From JAICMB01 sp963795935 (GTDB lineage: Bacteria; Acidobacteriota; Terriglobia; Bryobacterales; Bryobacteraceae), in the NCBI GenBank assembly GCA_963795935.1, contig CAWCJO010000003.1, positions 558,001-622,000 on the forward strand: a stretch of 64,000 nucleotides of DNA, in the 5' to 3' direction. Shown piece by piece: positions 1 to 7,960 of this stretch. The notes under the pieces were generated by a model, which did not search any database, was not told the origin of the DNA, and was given only the letters and a program-made list of their open reading frames with translations. Positions within the stretch are counted from its first letter, which is position 1; each line of letters begins with the position of its first letter. A program made the translations under genes and the position numbers.

Positions 1-687
1 AACGTCGATGGTGTCCGTCACTTTTTTCGCCGCGATATCGATGATCGAAACGCCGCCATCCTGCGAATGCGCCGCCCACAGTTCCTTTCCATCGGGCGAG
101 AGATCGATCCCTTCCGGCCCCTTGCCGACCGCAACCACCGTCTCGCTCCAGTTCAATGGATTTGCGCCCCGTTCCATCAACGTAATACTGTTCGACCCGA
201 TGTTGGCCGTGAAGATCCGGCTCAGGTCCTTACTCACCAGCACCATGTGGGTCGTGTTCTGCCCCGTGCCCATCAACCAGTCCACCCGGTTCTCCGCGGG
301 ATCGTAGCGGCCGATCAGCTTATTCGCCTCCGCCGTGAAGTACAGCTTCCCGCCCGCAAACGCCAGCCCGTGCGGCCGCCGCATCGGACTCACATCCACG
401 CGCCGCGCCTCTTTCTGGGCCGCCAGATCGATCATCGAGATCGTGCTCCCGGGTTTCTGGCCATCCCCATAGTTACTCGCAAAAGCATAGCGGCCATCGG
501 ACGACGCCACCAGCTCATGCGGCTGATACCCCACCGGCACGCGGCCGGCGATCTTGCCCGTCGCCGGATCGACGATCGCCAGCGCCGCATCCTCTTTATC
601 CAGAACCAGCAGCGCCGGCGAAGGCGTTTGCGCCCGCGCCAGGCTTGCCGTCAATACAACGAGAGCGAGAGTTTCAAAGGTGGACAT
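1..687 (-). CDS. YncE-like beta-propeller protein, C-terminus cut by the window edge
   Basis: The minus-strand frame from ATG at 687 stays open to base 1, giving 229 codons, so the 3' end lies outside the window. An N-terminal signal peptide (MSTFETLALVVLTASLARAQ) is followed by short propeller-type repeats of the kind 'LLVLDKEDAALAIVDPATGK' and 'VASSDGRYAFASNYG'. These match the 40-residue blades of secreted YncE/cytochrome cd1-like WD40 proteins, which often act as binding scaffolds. No catalytic motif is visible. The protein is probably periplasmic. It is transcribed away from the response regulator at 801, so the 113-nt gap between them should hold both promoters. The fold call is fairly secure; the substrate or function is unknown. 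Confidence 0.8.
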   Translation of the reverse strand, partial: MSTFETLALVVLTASLARAQTPSPALLVLDKEDAALAIVDPATGKIAGRVPVGYQPHELVASSDGRYAFASNYGDGQKPGSTISMIDLAAQKEARRVDVSPMRRPHGLAFAGGKLYFTAEANKLIGRYDPAENRVDWLMGTGQNTTHMVLVSKDLSRIFTANIGSNSITLMERGANPLNWSETVVAVGKGPEGIDLSPDGKELWAAHSQDGGVSIIDIAAKKVTDTIDV

Positions 688-800
688 GGTCTATAACCCG
701 GACTAAGCAATTTGTACCACGGCCTCTAAGGGCGCCCCCCCACCCAACTTAGTCCTAGTACCCTGCTGTCCGCGCCCCCGCATCCGCCGATAAGAGTTTC

Positions 801-1542
801 ATGAACGAAGTATCCGAGATGAGCGGCGAAAACGACTTAGACGCCACTCCGGTGGAAGCGAAAAAGCCCCGAGTCCGAATTCTGATCGCCGATGACCACC
901 CCATCGTCCGGGATGGCCTCCGCAAGCTGCTCAGCCTGGAGGAGGATTTCGACATCGTAGGCGAGGCCAACGACGGCCGCGAAGTCCTCGACCGCGTTCA
1001 GGAACTCGACCCCGACGTGCTCCTGCTCGACCTCCGCATGCCCAACCTGGACGGCCTCTCCACGCTCCAGGCCATCACCCAGCTCAACAAGCGCGTCAAA
1101 GTGATCGTGCTCACCGCCTCCGAAGATAAGAACGAATTCGTCCAGGCCATGAAACTCGGCTGCTCCGGCATCGTCCTCAAGCAGACCGCGCCGGAGCTCA
1201 TCGTGAAGAGCATCCGCAAAGTCTACGGCGGCGAGATCTGGCTCGATTCCCACACCACCGCGGCGGTGATGCGGCAATTCGCGGTGCCGGGCGAGCTCGG
1301 CTCCAGCGGCTCCGGCAAAGGCGGCCGCGAACGCTCGCCCGTTAAGCACCCGCGAGCGCGAAATCGTGCAACTCGTCGCTCAAGGCTACAAGAACAAAGA
1401 GATGGCCGAGAAGATGTTCATCAGCGAGCAGACCGTCAAGAACCACCTCCACAACATCTTCGACAAGCTCGGCGTCTCAGACCGCCTGGAACTGGCCCTC
1501 TACGCCATCCACAAGGGCCTCCACATCAACCCCCAGTCCTAG
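801..1542 (+). CDS. NarL/FixJ-family response regulator, single frameshift
   Basis: The N-terminal receiver domain (about residues 24-145) has the acidic pair in 'LIADDHP', phospho-acceptor Asp77 in 'VLLLDLRMPN' and a conserved Lys near 127. The LuxR-type helix-turn-helix ('LSTREREIVQLVAQG', 'SEQTVKNHLHNIFDKLGV') sits in the next frame from about 1342 to the stop at 1540-1542. One extra base near 1338-1342 explains the switch: 742 nt minus one gives exactly 246 codons plus stop. Read without correction, the receiver would run into a meaningless basic tail ending at 1646. Both halves are well conserved, which favours a sequencing error or a very recent mutation over old decay. No partner kinase is adjacent. 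Regulator of unknown target genes. Confidence 0.85.
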
Positions 1543-1999
1543 CCGGACCGCCAGCCGATCTTGTGGCCGGTTTGCCGCCATCCGGCGCATTTGACGCCGC
1601 GCGGAGCCTCGCCGCCGCCGCGGTAAACGCCCGATCGCGGCAATAGCTCAGAACCTAGATTTGCCTGACATCCAAAGCGCCGGAATCACCATCAGCCAAG
1701 GCAGGCCGCGGAAGGCCAAGGCCAACATCGGCAACGGCGCGAAAAGAAATCCCCAGCATTGCATAACCCGTAGACGCCGTCGGCGGTAAAACAATCCCCA
1801 AGTAAGTACCACGCGAAGAATGGAAAACGATCGCGGCCGGCCTACTACTCTCGACATTCCTTCAAAGCGCGTATAACTCCATGGCGTGCTTGGTAAGGGT
1901 ATTCAGGTTTTTCAGGCGACTGGAGCTTTCACGACAAAGCCTTCGGGGAGTTGTACCGCATCTCGTTGCCATTTCTCGTGGCTGCGGGCCGGTAACAGG
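1543..1999. other. Gap with no supported gene
   Basis: Between the response regulator and the thioesterase the only open frame of note is 1648-1857 on the minus strand (69 codons). It encodes a basic N-terminus and a hydrophobic stretch 'FLFAPLPMLALAFRGLPW'. It could be the tail of a lost membrane protein or a chance frame. I see no ribosome-binding site and no known family, so I do not call a gene. Confidence 0.4.
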
Positions 2000-2404
2000 C
2001 TATGCCAAGCCGAAAGCCCCGTAATATTTTACGGGCAGGCGCACGGGTTTCATTTCGCGGCTGAGAAAAATGTGTTTGGTCGCTCCGCGGGCGAGCGGGC
2101 GGCCGGCGGTGGCCTCGCTGATCTCGTATCTGAATTCGACCATGCGGCGGTTCACGATGCCGAGCGAGGTTGAGACGGCGATCTCTTCGTCGTAGTAGGC
2201 GGGGAAGGCGTAGCGGCAGTGGGCGTCCACGACGGCCAGCAGGATGCCGTCGCTTTCTTCCATGTCTTTGTAGCGCAGGCCCGCGGCGCGGCAGAACTCG
2301 GCGCGGCCGATTTCCATCCAGATGAAATAATTGGCATAGTAGACGACGCCCATTTGGTCGGTCTCGGCGTAGCGCACGCGGAAGCGCGCCTCGTGCGTGG
2401 TCAT
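2000..2404 (-). CDS. YbgC/FadM-type acyl-CoA thioesterase
   Basis: 134 aa, the normal length for a single hotdog-fold 4-hydroxybenzoyl-CoA thioesterase. The N-terminal signature 'RVRYAETDQMGVVYYANYF' carries the catalytic Asp of the YbgC/FadM group, followed by the 'WMEIGRAEFCRAAGL' helix. These cytosolic enzymes hydrolyse short- or medium-chain acyl-CoA or related thioesters. ATG 2404 lies 7 nt after the stop of the phosphoribosyltransferase gene, so it probably belongs to the same minus-strand operon (glycosylphosphotransferase, PRTase, thioesterase). The exact acyl substrate cannot be read from sequence. Confidence 0.9.
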   Translation of the reverse strand: MTTHEARFRVRYAETDQMGVVYYANYFIWMEIGRAEFCRAAGLRYKDMEESDGILLAVVDAHCRYAFPAYYDEEIAVSTSLGIVNRRMVEFRYEISEATAGRPLARGATKHIFLSREMKPVRLPVKYYGAFGLA

Positions 2405-2411
2405 CGAGGCT

Positions 2412-3023
2412 TCAGATCCAGACCTTTTCTATCGGGGCGCCTTTCTTACAGAGGTCGCAGGATTCGGCGTCGCGGTAGTAGACGGCGTCGAGCTTTGCCA
2501 GGTAATAGAACGGGAGCGGGTCGAAGTTGACGGTTTTGGGCGTGGGCTGGTACACCATCACCGCTAAACCGACCACTTCGGCGCCGCGCGATTCGAGCAG
2601 CGTCTTCAGCTCCGTCAGCTTGCGGCCGGAGCGCAGGATGTCGTCCACGATCAGCGCCTTTTCGCCGGGAACCGGCTCCAGGTATTGGCGGAAGCGCAGC
2701 GGCTGATGCTCGTCGGTGCGTTCCGCCCAGTAGACCTGGTGGGCGCGCAAGGCTTCGCAGATGCCATAGGCGACGGGTGAGCCCATGTCGGGACAGACGA
2801 TGGACAGCTCCGGAATGATGGCGCGGATTTCGGAGTTGGCGCGCAGCAGACGGCTGAGACCGACGCTGAGGGTTTTGGCGATCTGGAAGTTGCGCATGGC
2901 GAGCGCCGTTTGCATGTACTCGTTGGCGTGCAGGCCGTTGGGATATTCGAAGTGGCCGTCGCGCAGCGCGCCGGTCTGCCGCAGAAGTCCGACGACTTCC
3001 TCTTGGGTCGGCACCAGGTGCAT
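2412..3023 (-). CDS. Orotate phosphoribosyltransferase-like protein (PyrE family)
   Basis: 203 aa. The type I PRTase signature that binds PRPP is 'ALIVDDILRSGRK' with the acidic pair D127-D128. An N-terminal 'HANEYMQTAL' segment is typical of PyrE-like proteins. The C-terminus carries a CxxC ('CDLC'). PyrE forms OMP from orotate and PRPP in pyrimidine synthesis; PyrE-like paralogues can have other bases as substrates. I chose ATG 3023, preceded by GGGAG at good spacing, over the longer upstream frame to 3434, which only shadows the upstream gene. The start overlaps the stop of the glycosylphosphotransferase gene as TGATG, indicating translational coupling. No other pyrimidine genes are nearby, so housekeeping PyrE versus a specialised paralogue is undecided. 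Confidence 0.85.
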   Translation of the reverse strand: MHLVPTQEEVVGLLRQTGALRDGHFEYPNGLHANEYMQTALAMRNFQIAKTLSVGLSRLLRANSEIRAIIPELSIVCPDMGSPVAYGICEALRAHQVYWAERTDEHQPLRFRQYLEPVPGEKALIVDDILRSGRKLTELKTLLESRGAEVVGLAVMVYQPTPKTVNFDPLPFYYLAKLDAVYYRDAESCDLCKKGAPIEKVWI

Positions 3024-4433
3024 CAGTGAGCTCCCTTGCCCGTCAGGACGCGGGGAATGGTGCGAATCATGATCTTCCAGTCGAGCGCCAGGGACCAGTT
3101 GTCGATATATTGCATGTCCATTTTCATCCAGGTGTCGAAATCGACGGCGTCGCGGCCCTGCACGGCCCACAGGCACGTCAGGCCGGGACGCATGCGCAGG
3201 CGGCGGCGCTGCCAGCGCTGATAATTTTCCACTTCCTCGGGCACCGCCGGGCGCGGGCCGACCAGGGACATGTCCCCTCGGAGGACGTTCCACAACTGCG
3301 GCCACTCGTCGATCGAAAATTTGCGCAGAAACCTGCCGAGGCGCGTGAGCCGGGGGTCGTTGGGTATTTTGAAGGCGGTCGATCGATGGTTGAGGTGTTG
3401 CAGCGCGGGTTTCATCTGGTCGGCGTCCAGACACATGGAGCGGAATTTGTAGAACATGAAGCGGCGGCCGTTCAGACCGCAGCGTTCCTGCCGGAAGATC
3501 GCGGGGCCGGGCGAGGTGAGGCGAATCAGCAGGACGGTGGCGAGCATGAAGGGGAACAACAGGATCAGGGCGGCGGCGGCGAGCGCGACGTCGATGATGC
3601 GCTTCAGCAGCAGGCGGATTTCATCGTGCGGGGCCGCGGAGAAGGTCAGCAGCGGGGCCGTTCCCAGGCGATCGAGATAAAGCTCGCTGTTGACGTGGGG
3701 GAAGAAATCGACCAGGACGCGGGTGCGGACGCCGACCTCGTCGCACAGCAGGAAAACGTCTTCCATGGCGGCGAGCTCGCGGCTGTCGACGGCGAAGATG
3801 ACTTCGTCGATGACGTGCTCTTGAAGCATCTGGGGGAGACGCGCGAGGGGGTGAATGTCGTAGGATTGGGCGAGCGCGATGCTGCCCGGCTCCGGGCCGA
3901 AGAAGCCGACCAGACGGATGCCGTAATCGGCCGACTGTTCGAGGGCGCGGCCGATGCGTTGCGCGCTGTCGCCGGAGCCGACCACCATGACGTAATGGGC
4001 GGTGTTGAAGCGGCGGCGGATGGCGCCGACGCTATGGCCGGCCTGGATGCGGAAGAGGCAGAAAAGAATCCAGCTATAGACGGCGAAGAGGGCGACGAAG
4101 GGACGGCTGAGGTCGAGGCGGAAGAGGAACTGTCCGATGACGAGGCAGATGGCGCCGAGGGCGCATTGGCGGAAGGTGTCGCGCAGGACGATGCGGGGAT
4201 GGGCGGAGTCGAGCCGCTCGTAGATGTCGAGCCAGTAGCCGATGGCGATGTAGCATGCCACGGAGTAAAGCAGCAGCAGGGCGCCGGCGGAAAAGCCGAG
4301 GGAGAAGCGGTGCCGTAGATCCAGGTTCAGCCAGGAGCGCGTCTCGTAAGCGGCGAGAAAGGCCGTCGCGGCGAGCGAGCGCGTCGGCCAACCCGAACAG
4401 CGCTTTTACTTTCCGATAATGGCGGCTGAACAC
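3023..4433 (-). CDS. Polyprenyl glycosylphosphotransferase (WbaP/WcaJ type), single frameshift near the N-terminus
   Basis: Integral membrane enzyme that transfers a sugar-1-phosphate to undecaprenyl phosphate, starting exopolysaccharide or O-antigen synthesis. The intact frame from 4261 to 3023 has membrane helices, a CoA-binding-like core ('VVGSGDSAQRIG') and the C-terminal bacterial sugar transferase domain ('KRIIDVALAAAALILLFPF', 'FRQERCGLNGRRFMFYKFRS', 'GPRPAVPEE'). The true start is ATG 4433 (MFSRHYRKVKALFGLADA). Compared with the second copy of this segment at 5849-5998, one extra base near 4372-4382 shifts the frame; removing it gives 469 codons, the usual length. The gene is coupled to the downstream PRTase. 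The lesion would delete the first membrane helix if real. Confidence 0.88.
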
Positions 4434-4539
4434 GTCCGGCTGTCAGAATAACATGGGTTTGCGGGTTGTCAGGCGGCAACGCGCGGCATGGGGATGAGCG
4501 TTCCGCGCACGCAGAATCGGGGGCGCTGCGCCGCGGGCT
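4283..4539. repeat. Direct repeat copy A (257 nt)
   Basis: Nearly identical to 5849-6104. It covers the first ~50 codons of the glycosylphosphotransferase gene, its upstream region and the end of a small upstream ORF. Differences are a few substitutions and one block: 16 nt near 4369-4384 here against 15 nt in copy B, which creates the frameshift. Beyond 4539 a looser, gapped similarity continues to about 4710 (matching to about 6420), where the small ORF is broken by deletions. The two copies bracket the ORF6N cassette. Confidence 0.9.
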
Positions 4540-4757
4540 CGACAGGGCCTGGGATCGTTAGCGGCGGCCGAGGCGAGAATGAATTTTGGCGGCGCGGAGG
4601 CGGCGAGGGGCCGTCCGAGCGGGGGCGGGAAGTTGCGCGTTGTAGTGCATCCGCTTAGAAAAGAGTGATGCGCGAGCGGAATCGAGATTGCATTTTTTCG
4701 GGCGATTAGGCCTACGTGCTGCGGAGCACAATGGAGGGCCAATCGGTTGTATATCGG
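4540..4757. other. Degenerate copy of the small ORF found intact at 6034-6324
   Basis: On the minus strand this stretch retains scattered pieces of the 96-aa ORF of repeat copy B, including a start-like 'MHYNAQLPAPAR' near 4650 and a block encoding 'RAAKIHSRLG', with internal deletions and frame changes. It has no coding capacity of its own. It connects repeat copy A to the inserted cassette. Confidence 0.6.
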
Positions 4758-4786
4758 TTGACATTATTCCGCGGATCGGGTATCAT
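4758..4786 (+). promoter_or_regulatory. Near-consensus sigma70 promoter of the cassette
   Basis: TTGACA at 4758-4763, a 17-nt spacer and TATCAT at 4781-4786. The -10 element overlaps the ATG at 4785, so a transcript would start near 4793 and the first usable in-frame codon would be GTG at 4794. Either translation is leaderless or starts further in, or the promoter serves mainly the second gene. The hexamers are seen directly; activity is inferred. Confidence 0.5.
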
Positions 4787-5213
4787 GGAAATCGTGAATT
4801 TATCCAAAATACCGAATGTCGATCTGGTGACCGAGCTTTCGCGTCGGCTCTCCGCGCTTTCAAATGGCCAGGCGGAAGCGATGCGCTCCGAGCAGGATCT
4901 GAGCGGAAGCGCTGAAGCGGAGCCGTTTCCAGTTGGTGGTACTCCCCACAGAACGCAGTTGATCCGCCAACTTTTCTTGAACAGGCGGGGCCTCCCATTT
5001 GAAGCCCTTCGCTTCCTCGTCCATACTCGCGCCCCGCAGACGATGTCAGCAATTGTCAAGCATATGCTCAGCATCGGGTATAGGAACAAACGCTCGTATT
5101 ACGATGTACTGAACTCTCTCGTCGATGCCGGGGTTGCAAAGAAGGCCATGCAACGGGGCATTGAGACGTGGGAAGCCACGTCCGCGGGCAGCCTCTTCGT
5201 GGATCAGGACTAA
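4785..5213 (+). CDS. Hypothetical protein, probable winged-helix partner of the ORF6N protein
   Basis: 142 aa from ATG 4785. The first half is low in recognisable motifs. The second half ('LPFEALRFLVHTRAPQTMSAIVKHML', 'RSYYDVLNSLVDAGVAKKA') has the helix-helix-strand spacing of a winged-helix domain of the kind that reads 'switching' regulators. I do not recognise a named family. The stop is 17 nt before the ORF6N start on the same strand, so the two are likely co-transcribed. The cassette lies between the direct repeats and its composition is less GC-rich than the flanks, hinting at acquisition. Start choice is uncertain because the ATG overlaps the -10 hexamer; GTG 4794 is an alternative. 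Confidence 0.6.
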   Translation: MEIVNLSKIPNVDLVTELSRRLSALSNGQAEAMRSEQDLSGSAEAEPFPVGGTPHRTQLIRQLFLNRRGLPFEALRFLVHTRAPQTMSAIVKHMLSIGYRNKRSYYDVLNSLVDAGVAKKAMQRGIETWEATSAGSLFVDQD

Positions 5214-5230
5214 CGAACGGCGAACTATTT

Positions 5231-5809
5231 ATGAGAGCGGCGATCGCTTCCCGGCAGCCCGTACCGGTGGGACTCATCGAGCGCCGCATTTACCTCATCC
5301 GCGGCCAGAAGGTCATGCTCGACTCGGATTTGGCTGAGCTGTATCAGGCGTCCACCAAGGCCCTCAATCAAGCAGTGAAACGCAACCTGGATCGCTTCCC
5401 CGAGGACTTCATGTTTCGACTGAACAAGGAAGAGCTAGAAAATTGGAGGTCACAATTTGTGACCTCCAATCCGGCCGCGGGAATGGCGCTCCGCAGACCA
5501 CCGTATGCGTTTACCGAACTGGGAGTCGCCATGCTCTCCTCGGTTCTCAAAAGCCAGCGCGCTATCCAGGTCAACATCGTGATCATGCGCGCGTTCGTTC
5601 GCCTTCGCGAACTGCTGGCCACCGACAAGGACCTGGCGCACAAAATCGAACAACTTGAAACCACCCAGAAAGACCACGCCGTCATGCTCTCACTGTTAGT
5701 GAAAGACATCCAGACGCTAGCCAAGAATGTGAATAAGGAGTTTAGGAAGCTCAATGCTCCGCGTCGGCGCAAGCCGCGCATTGGCTTTCGTCCGCCTGAC
5801 GAGCATTAA
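5231..5809 (+). CDS. ORF6N (KilA-N-related) domain protein
   Basis: 192 aa. The N-terminal ORF6N DNA-binding domain is clear: 'IERRIYLIRGQKVMLDSDLAELYQ', 'ALNQAVKRNLDRFPEDFMFRL', 'WRSQFVTSN' and 'YAFTELGVAMLSSVLKSQRA'. A coiled-coil-like region follows ('LAHKIEQLETTQKDHAVML') and the tail is basic. ORF6N/KilA-N proteins are phage- and mobile-element-associated DNA-binding proteins found in defence and anti-repressor settings. ATG 5231 starts 17 nt after the upstream ORF. The codons for 'NWRSQFVTSN' form a 29-nt palindrome. Located between 257-nt direct repeats, so the two-gene cassette is probably mobile or inserted. The molecular role is not established. Confidence 0.85.
   Translation: MRAAIASRQPVPVGLIERRIYLIRGQKVMLDSDLAELYQASTKALNQAVKRNLDRFPEDFMFRLNKEELENWRSQFVTSNPAAGMALRRPPYAFTELGVAMLSSVLKSQRAIQVNIVIMRAFVRLRELLATDKDLAHKIEQLETTQKDHAVMLSLLVKDIQTLAKNVNKEFRKLNAPRRRKPRIGFRPPDEH
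5442..5470. repeat. 29-nt perfect palindrome inside the ORF6N gene
   Basis: Arms of 14 nt (ATTGGAGGTCACAA and TTGTGACCTCCAAT) flank a single central T at 5456. It encodes the conserved protein segment around 'WRSQFVTSN'. It could be an operator read by the product itself or a recombination site, or it could be a by-product of codon choice. Confidence 0.85.
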
Positions 5810-5848
5810 ACAGGGACAGGTTCTCGGAATCGGACGGAGCACCGACAT

Positions 5849-6104
5849 GCCGGCGGAAAAGCCGAGAGAGAAGCGGTGCCGTAGATCCAGGTTCAGCCAG
5901 GAGCGCGTCTCGTAAGCGGCGAGGAAGGCCGTCGCGGCGAGGATTGCGTCCGCCAGCCCGAACAGCGCTTTTACTTTCCGATAATGGCGGCTGAACACGT
6001 CCGGCTGTCAGAATAACGTGGGTTTGCGGGTTGTCAGGCGGCAACGCGCGGCATGGGGATGAGCGTTCCGCGCACGCAGAATCGGGGGCGCTGCGCCGCG
6101 GGCT
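5849..6104. repeat. Direct repeat copy B (256 nt)
   Basis: Second copy of 4283-4539. It contains, on the minus strand, the unshifted first ~50 codons of the glycosylphosphotransferase gene (ATG 5998, 'ALFGLADAILAATAFLAAYE'), cut off at 5849 about 40 nt after the ORF6N stop, plus the tail of the small ORF. The abrupt end of similarity at 5849 marks one cassette boundary. Confidence 0.9.
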
Positions 6105-6324
6105 TGCGGGCGCCGGTTTGCCGTGGAGCGGGGAATGCGATGACATTGTCGTCGTCCGGGCCGGGGCCGCTATTGGCGTTGTAGGCGAGGACCATTTCGG
6201 CGGCGCGGAGGCGGACTGCGGCCGGCGTCGCGGCGTCCGTAAGCAGGGCCCCGAGGGCTTCGACGGCGGCGCGGGCAAGGGCGGCCCGGGCAGAGGCAGG
6301 AAGTTGCGCGTTCGCGTGGTTCAT
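6034..6324 (-). CDS. Small helical hypothetical protein (intact copy)
   Basis: 96 aa from ATG 6324. It is Ala-rich and amphipathic ('ARAALARAAVEALGALL', 'PAAVRLRAAEMVLAY'), suggesting a pair of packed helices, with a Pro/Arg-rich tail. I do not recognise the family; the helical block resembles small phage or mobile-element accessory proteins. In copy A the same ORF is destroyed by deletions. It ends 36 nt before the duplicated start of the glycosylphosphotransferase fragment, so before the duplication it probably sat directly upstream of that gene. Coding status is moderately supported by the clean frame and start. Confidence 0.5.
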   Translation of the reverse strand: MNHANAQLPASARAALARAAVEALGALLTDAATPAAVRLRAAEMVLAYNANSGPGPDDDNVIAFPAPRQTGARKPAAQRPRFCVRGTLIPMPRVAA

Positions 6325-6449
6325 CTGCTTCAAGAAGAACAGCGGGGCGTGCGGGTTGAGCGGGCGATTGCCTGTAAGCTACTGAAAGGGACTGAAATCG
6401 AGATTGCAGTTTTGCGGTATCGCGAGCGAGGTCTCCAGTCATTCTTCCC

Positions 6450-7930
6450 GTAGAGCGATGGATCAACCCCGGTTGCGCGGTAAGCGGGCAGACCGCTCGC
6501 TACGAAGGAAACAGCCGTCCACAAGAGCGCAGCCGCGGCGTCGGACGGGCTCAATCCGTAGAGGAAACCGCGCAATAAATCGGTGGCGGCAAGCGACATT
6601 AACAGGCCTAGCCCGACGCCCGCGAGAGCGACCGTCAGGGCATCGGCGGTCACAAGCTGGAGCACGTTGCGCCCCGAGCGCCATGCGAATTCCAAATTCC
6701 CGCGTCCGCCGCTTGGCTGCGAACGCAATCACGCCGTACAATCCAACGGAAGCGCTCCCCTTAAGCGCGGGCACTAAATTCCGGTCTGGACGCCTGCAAG
6801 GCTGGAATCAACCCGAACAGAAGCGTAGTTAGGACAGAAGCGATCAATACGAACCCGAGTACACGCCCATCAAGCGACAGCCTTGCTCCCATTGCGATCG
6901 GCGACGGAGCCGATGAAATCCCGCTTTCAAGGATTCGGCGTCCCGTGCGCCCCTGGCCGCGCCTGGCGCAAGGTCCCAGCAATCGCCTCCCCCGCGACAC
7001 GCCACGGCCTAGCAGCAGATTGGCGACATTCGCACAACTGATGAGCAGCACCAGTCCAGCTACTGCCGACAACAGCATCAACTGTTGGGCGACCAGCCGC
7101 CGATAACCGGGATCGGACGTTCCGCGGGCGCGTTCCACCCGGGCGCCTTCTCTCGCGCTTCCCGGCGTGGAGAATCCCGGCGTAAGTGCGCGTCCACTGC
7201 GTTCAGTTCGGCTTGTGCCTGTGGGGCGGTTACGCCGGGCCTGAGCCTGCCGAACATCAGGATCCTGCCTCCCTGGCGATTTTTCAAATATGCGAGCGGC
7301 GAATTCATTATGCTGAGCGTATCCGACAAGCGGTATCCGTCAAGACCGGCAATGCCATCCCTTGGAATTCCTTCGGAGCTACGCGAATGACGGTGTACCA
7401 CTGCGATTCCAGAAGTACTTGTTTTGCCGATTGCTCGTGGGTCGCCGCCAAAACGGCTCTGCCATGTCCGGTAGCCGATCACCGCCGGGAAATTGCCTGC
7501 GTGCTCGTCTTCAGCCGTGAACCATCGCCCGAAGCGCCGGCTTGATTTCCAGCACCGTGGCGTAATTGTAAAATACGGCCTCGGCGAGGATGATTTCGCT
7601 GGTATCGCCGACATCGAGCGCGCTTTCGGTGACGGTGTCCGCGGCCAGGCCCGAAAACGCATTGGCGCGTTGCTGGAAATCCAAGAGGTCCGCGTAAGAA
7701 CATGGACGATCGTCGCCGCAATAGACTCCGAATACCCCATTGCTGTTTGGCACGGCCAAGGGTCGAAGCATCAGGGCATTCAGCAAGCTGAAAATGGACG
7801 TATTCACGCCGATGCCGAGCGCCAGAGTCAGGACCGCGATAGCGGTGAACCCGGGGTTCGACCACAATTGACGCAGTCCGTACTTTAGGTCCTGCCAGAT
7901 CGTCTGCGCGGAAATCAGGATCGCGAGCAT
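6450..7930 (-). pseudogene. Decayed ADOP/MacB-type ABC transporter permease
   Basis: The N-terminus is clear: 'WQDLKYGLRQLWSNPGFTA' and 'LTLALGIGVNTSIFSLLNAL' define the acidobacterial ADOP permease group (MacB_PCD plus two FtsX domains, usually about 800 aa). Pieces then appear in changing frames: 'WFTAEDEHAG' and 'VIGYRTWQSRFGGDPRAIGK' (about 7740-7400), 'LLSAVAGLVLLISCANVANL' (about 7070), 'IPALQASRPEFSA' (about 6780), 'AKRRTREFGIRMALGAQ' (about 6690) and 'AYRATGVDP' (about 6460). At least four frame changes and several internal deletions leave roughly 500 codons. It is dead. Its 3' end runs into the duplicated region. Ancestral role: efflux or lipoprotein export, not inferable further. 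Confidence 0.88.
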
Positions 7931-7960
7931 TGTGGTATTGAGAGGTGTGCCAAGCGCGGG

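Noticed and set aside
3026..4318. Long plus-strand frame (430 codons) opposite the glycosylphosphotransferase gene
   Set aside because: Antisense shadow of a clear membrane enzyme; composition is repetitive acidic/Gly-rich with no family motif.
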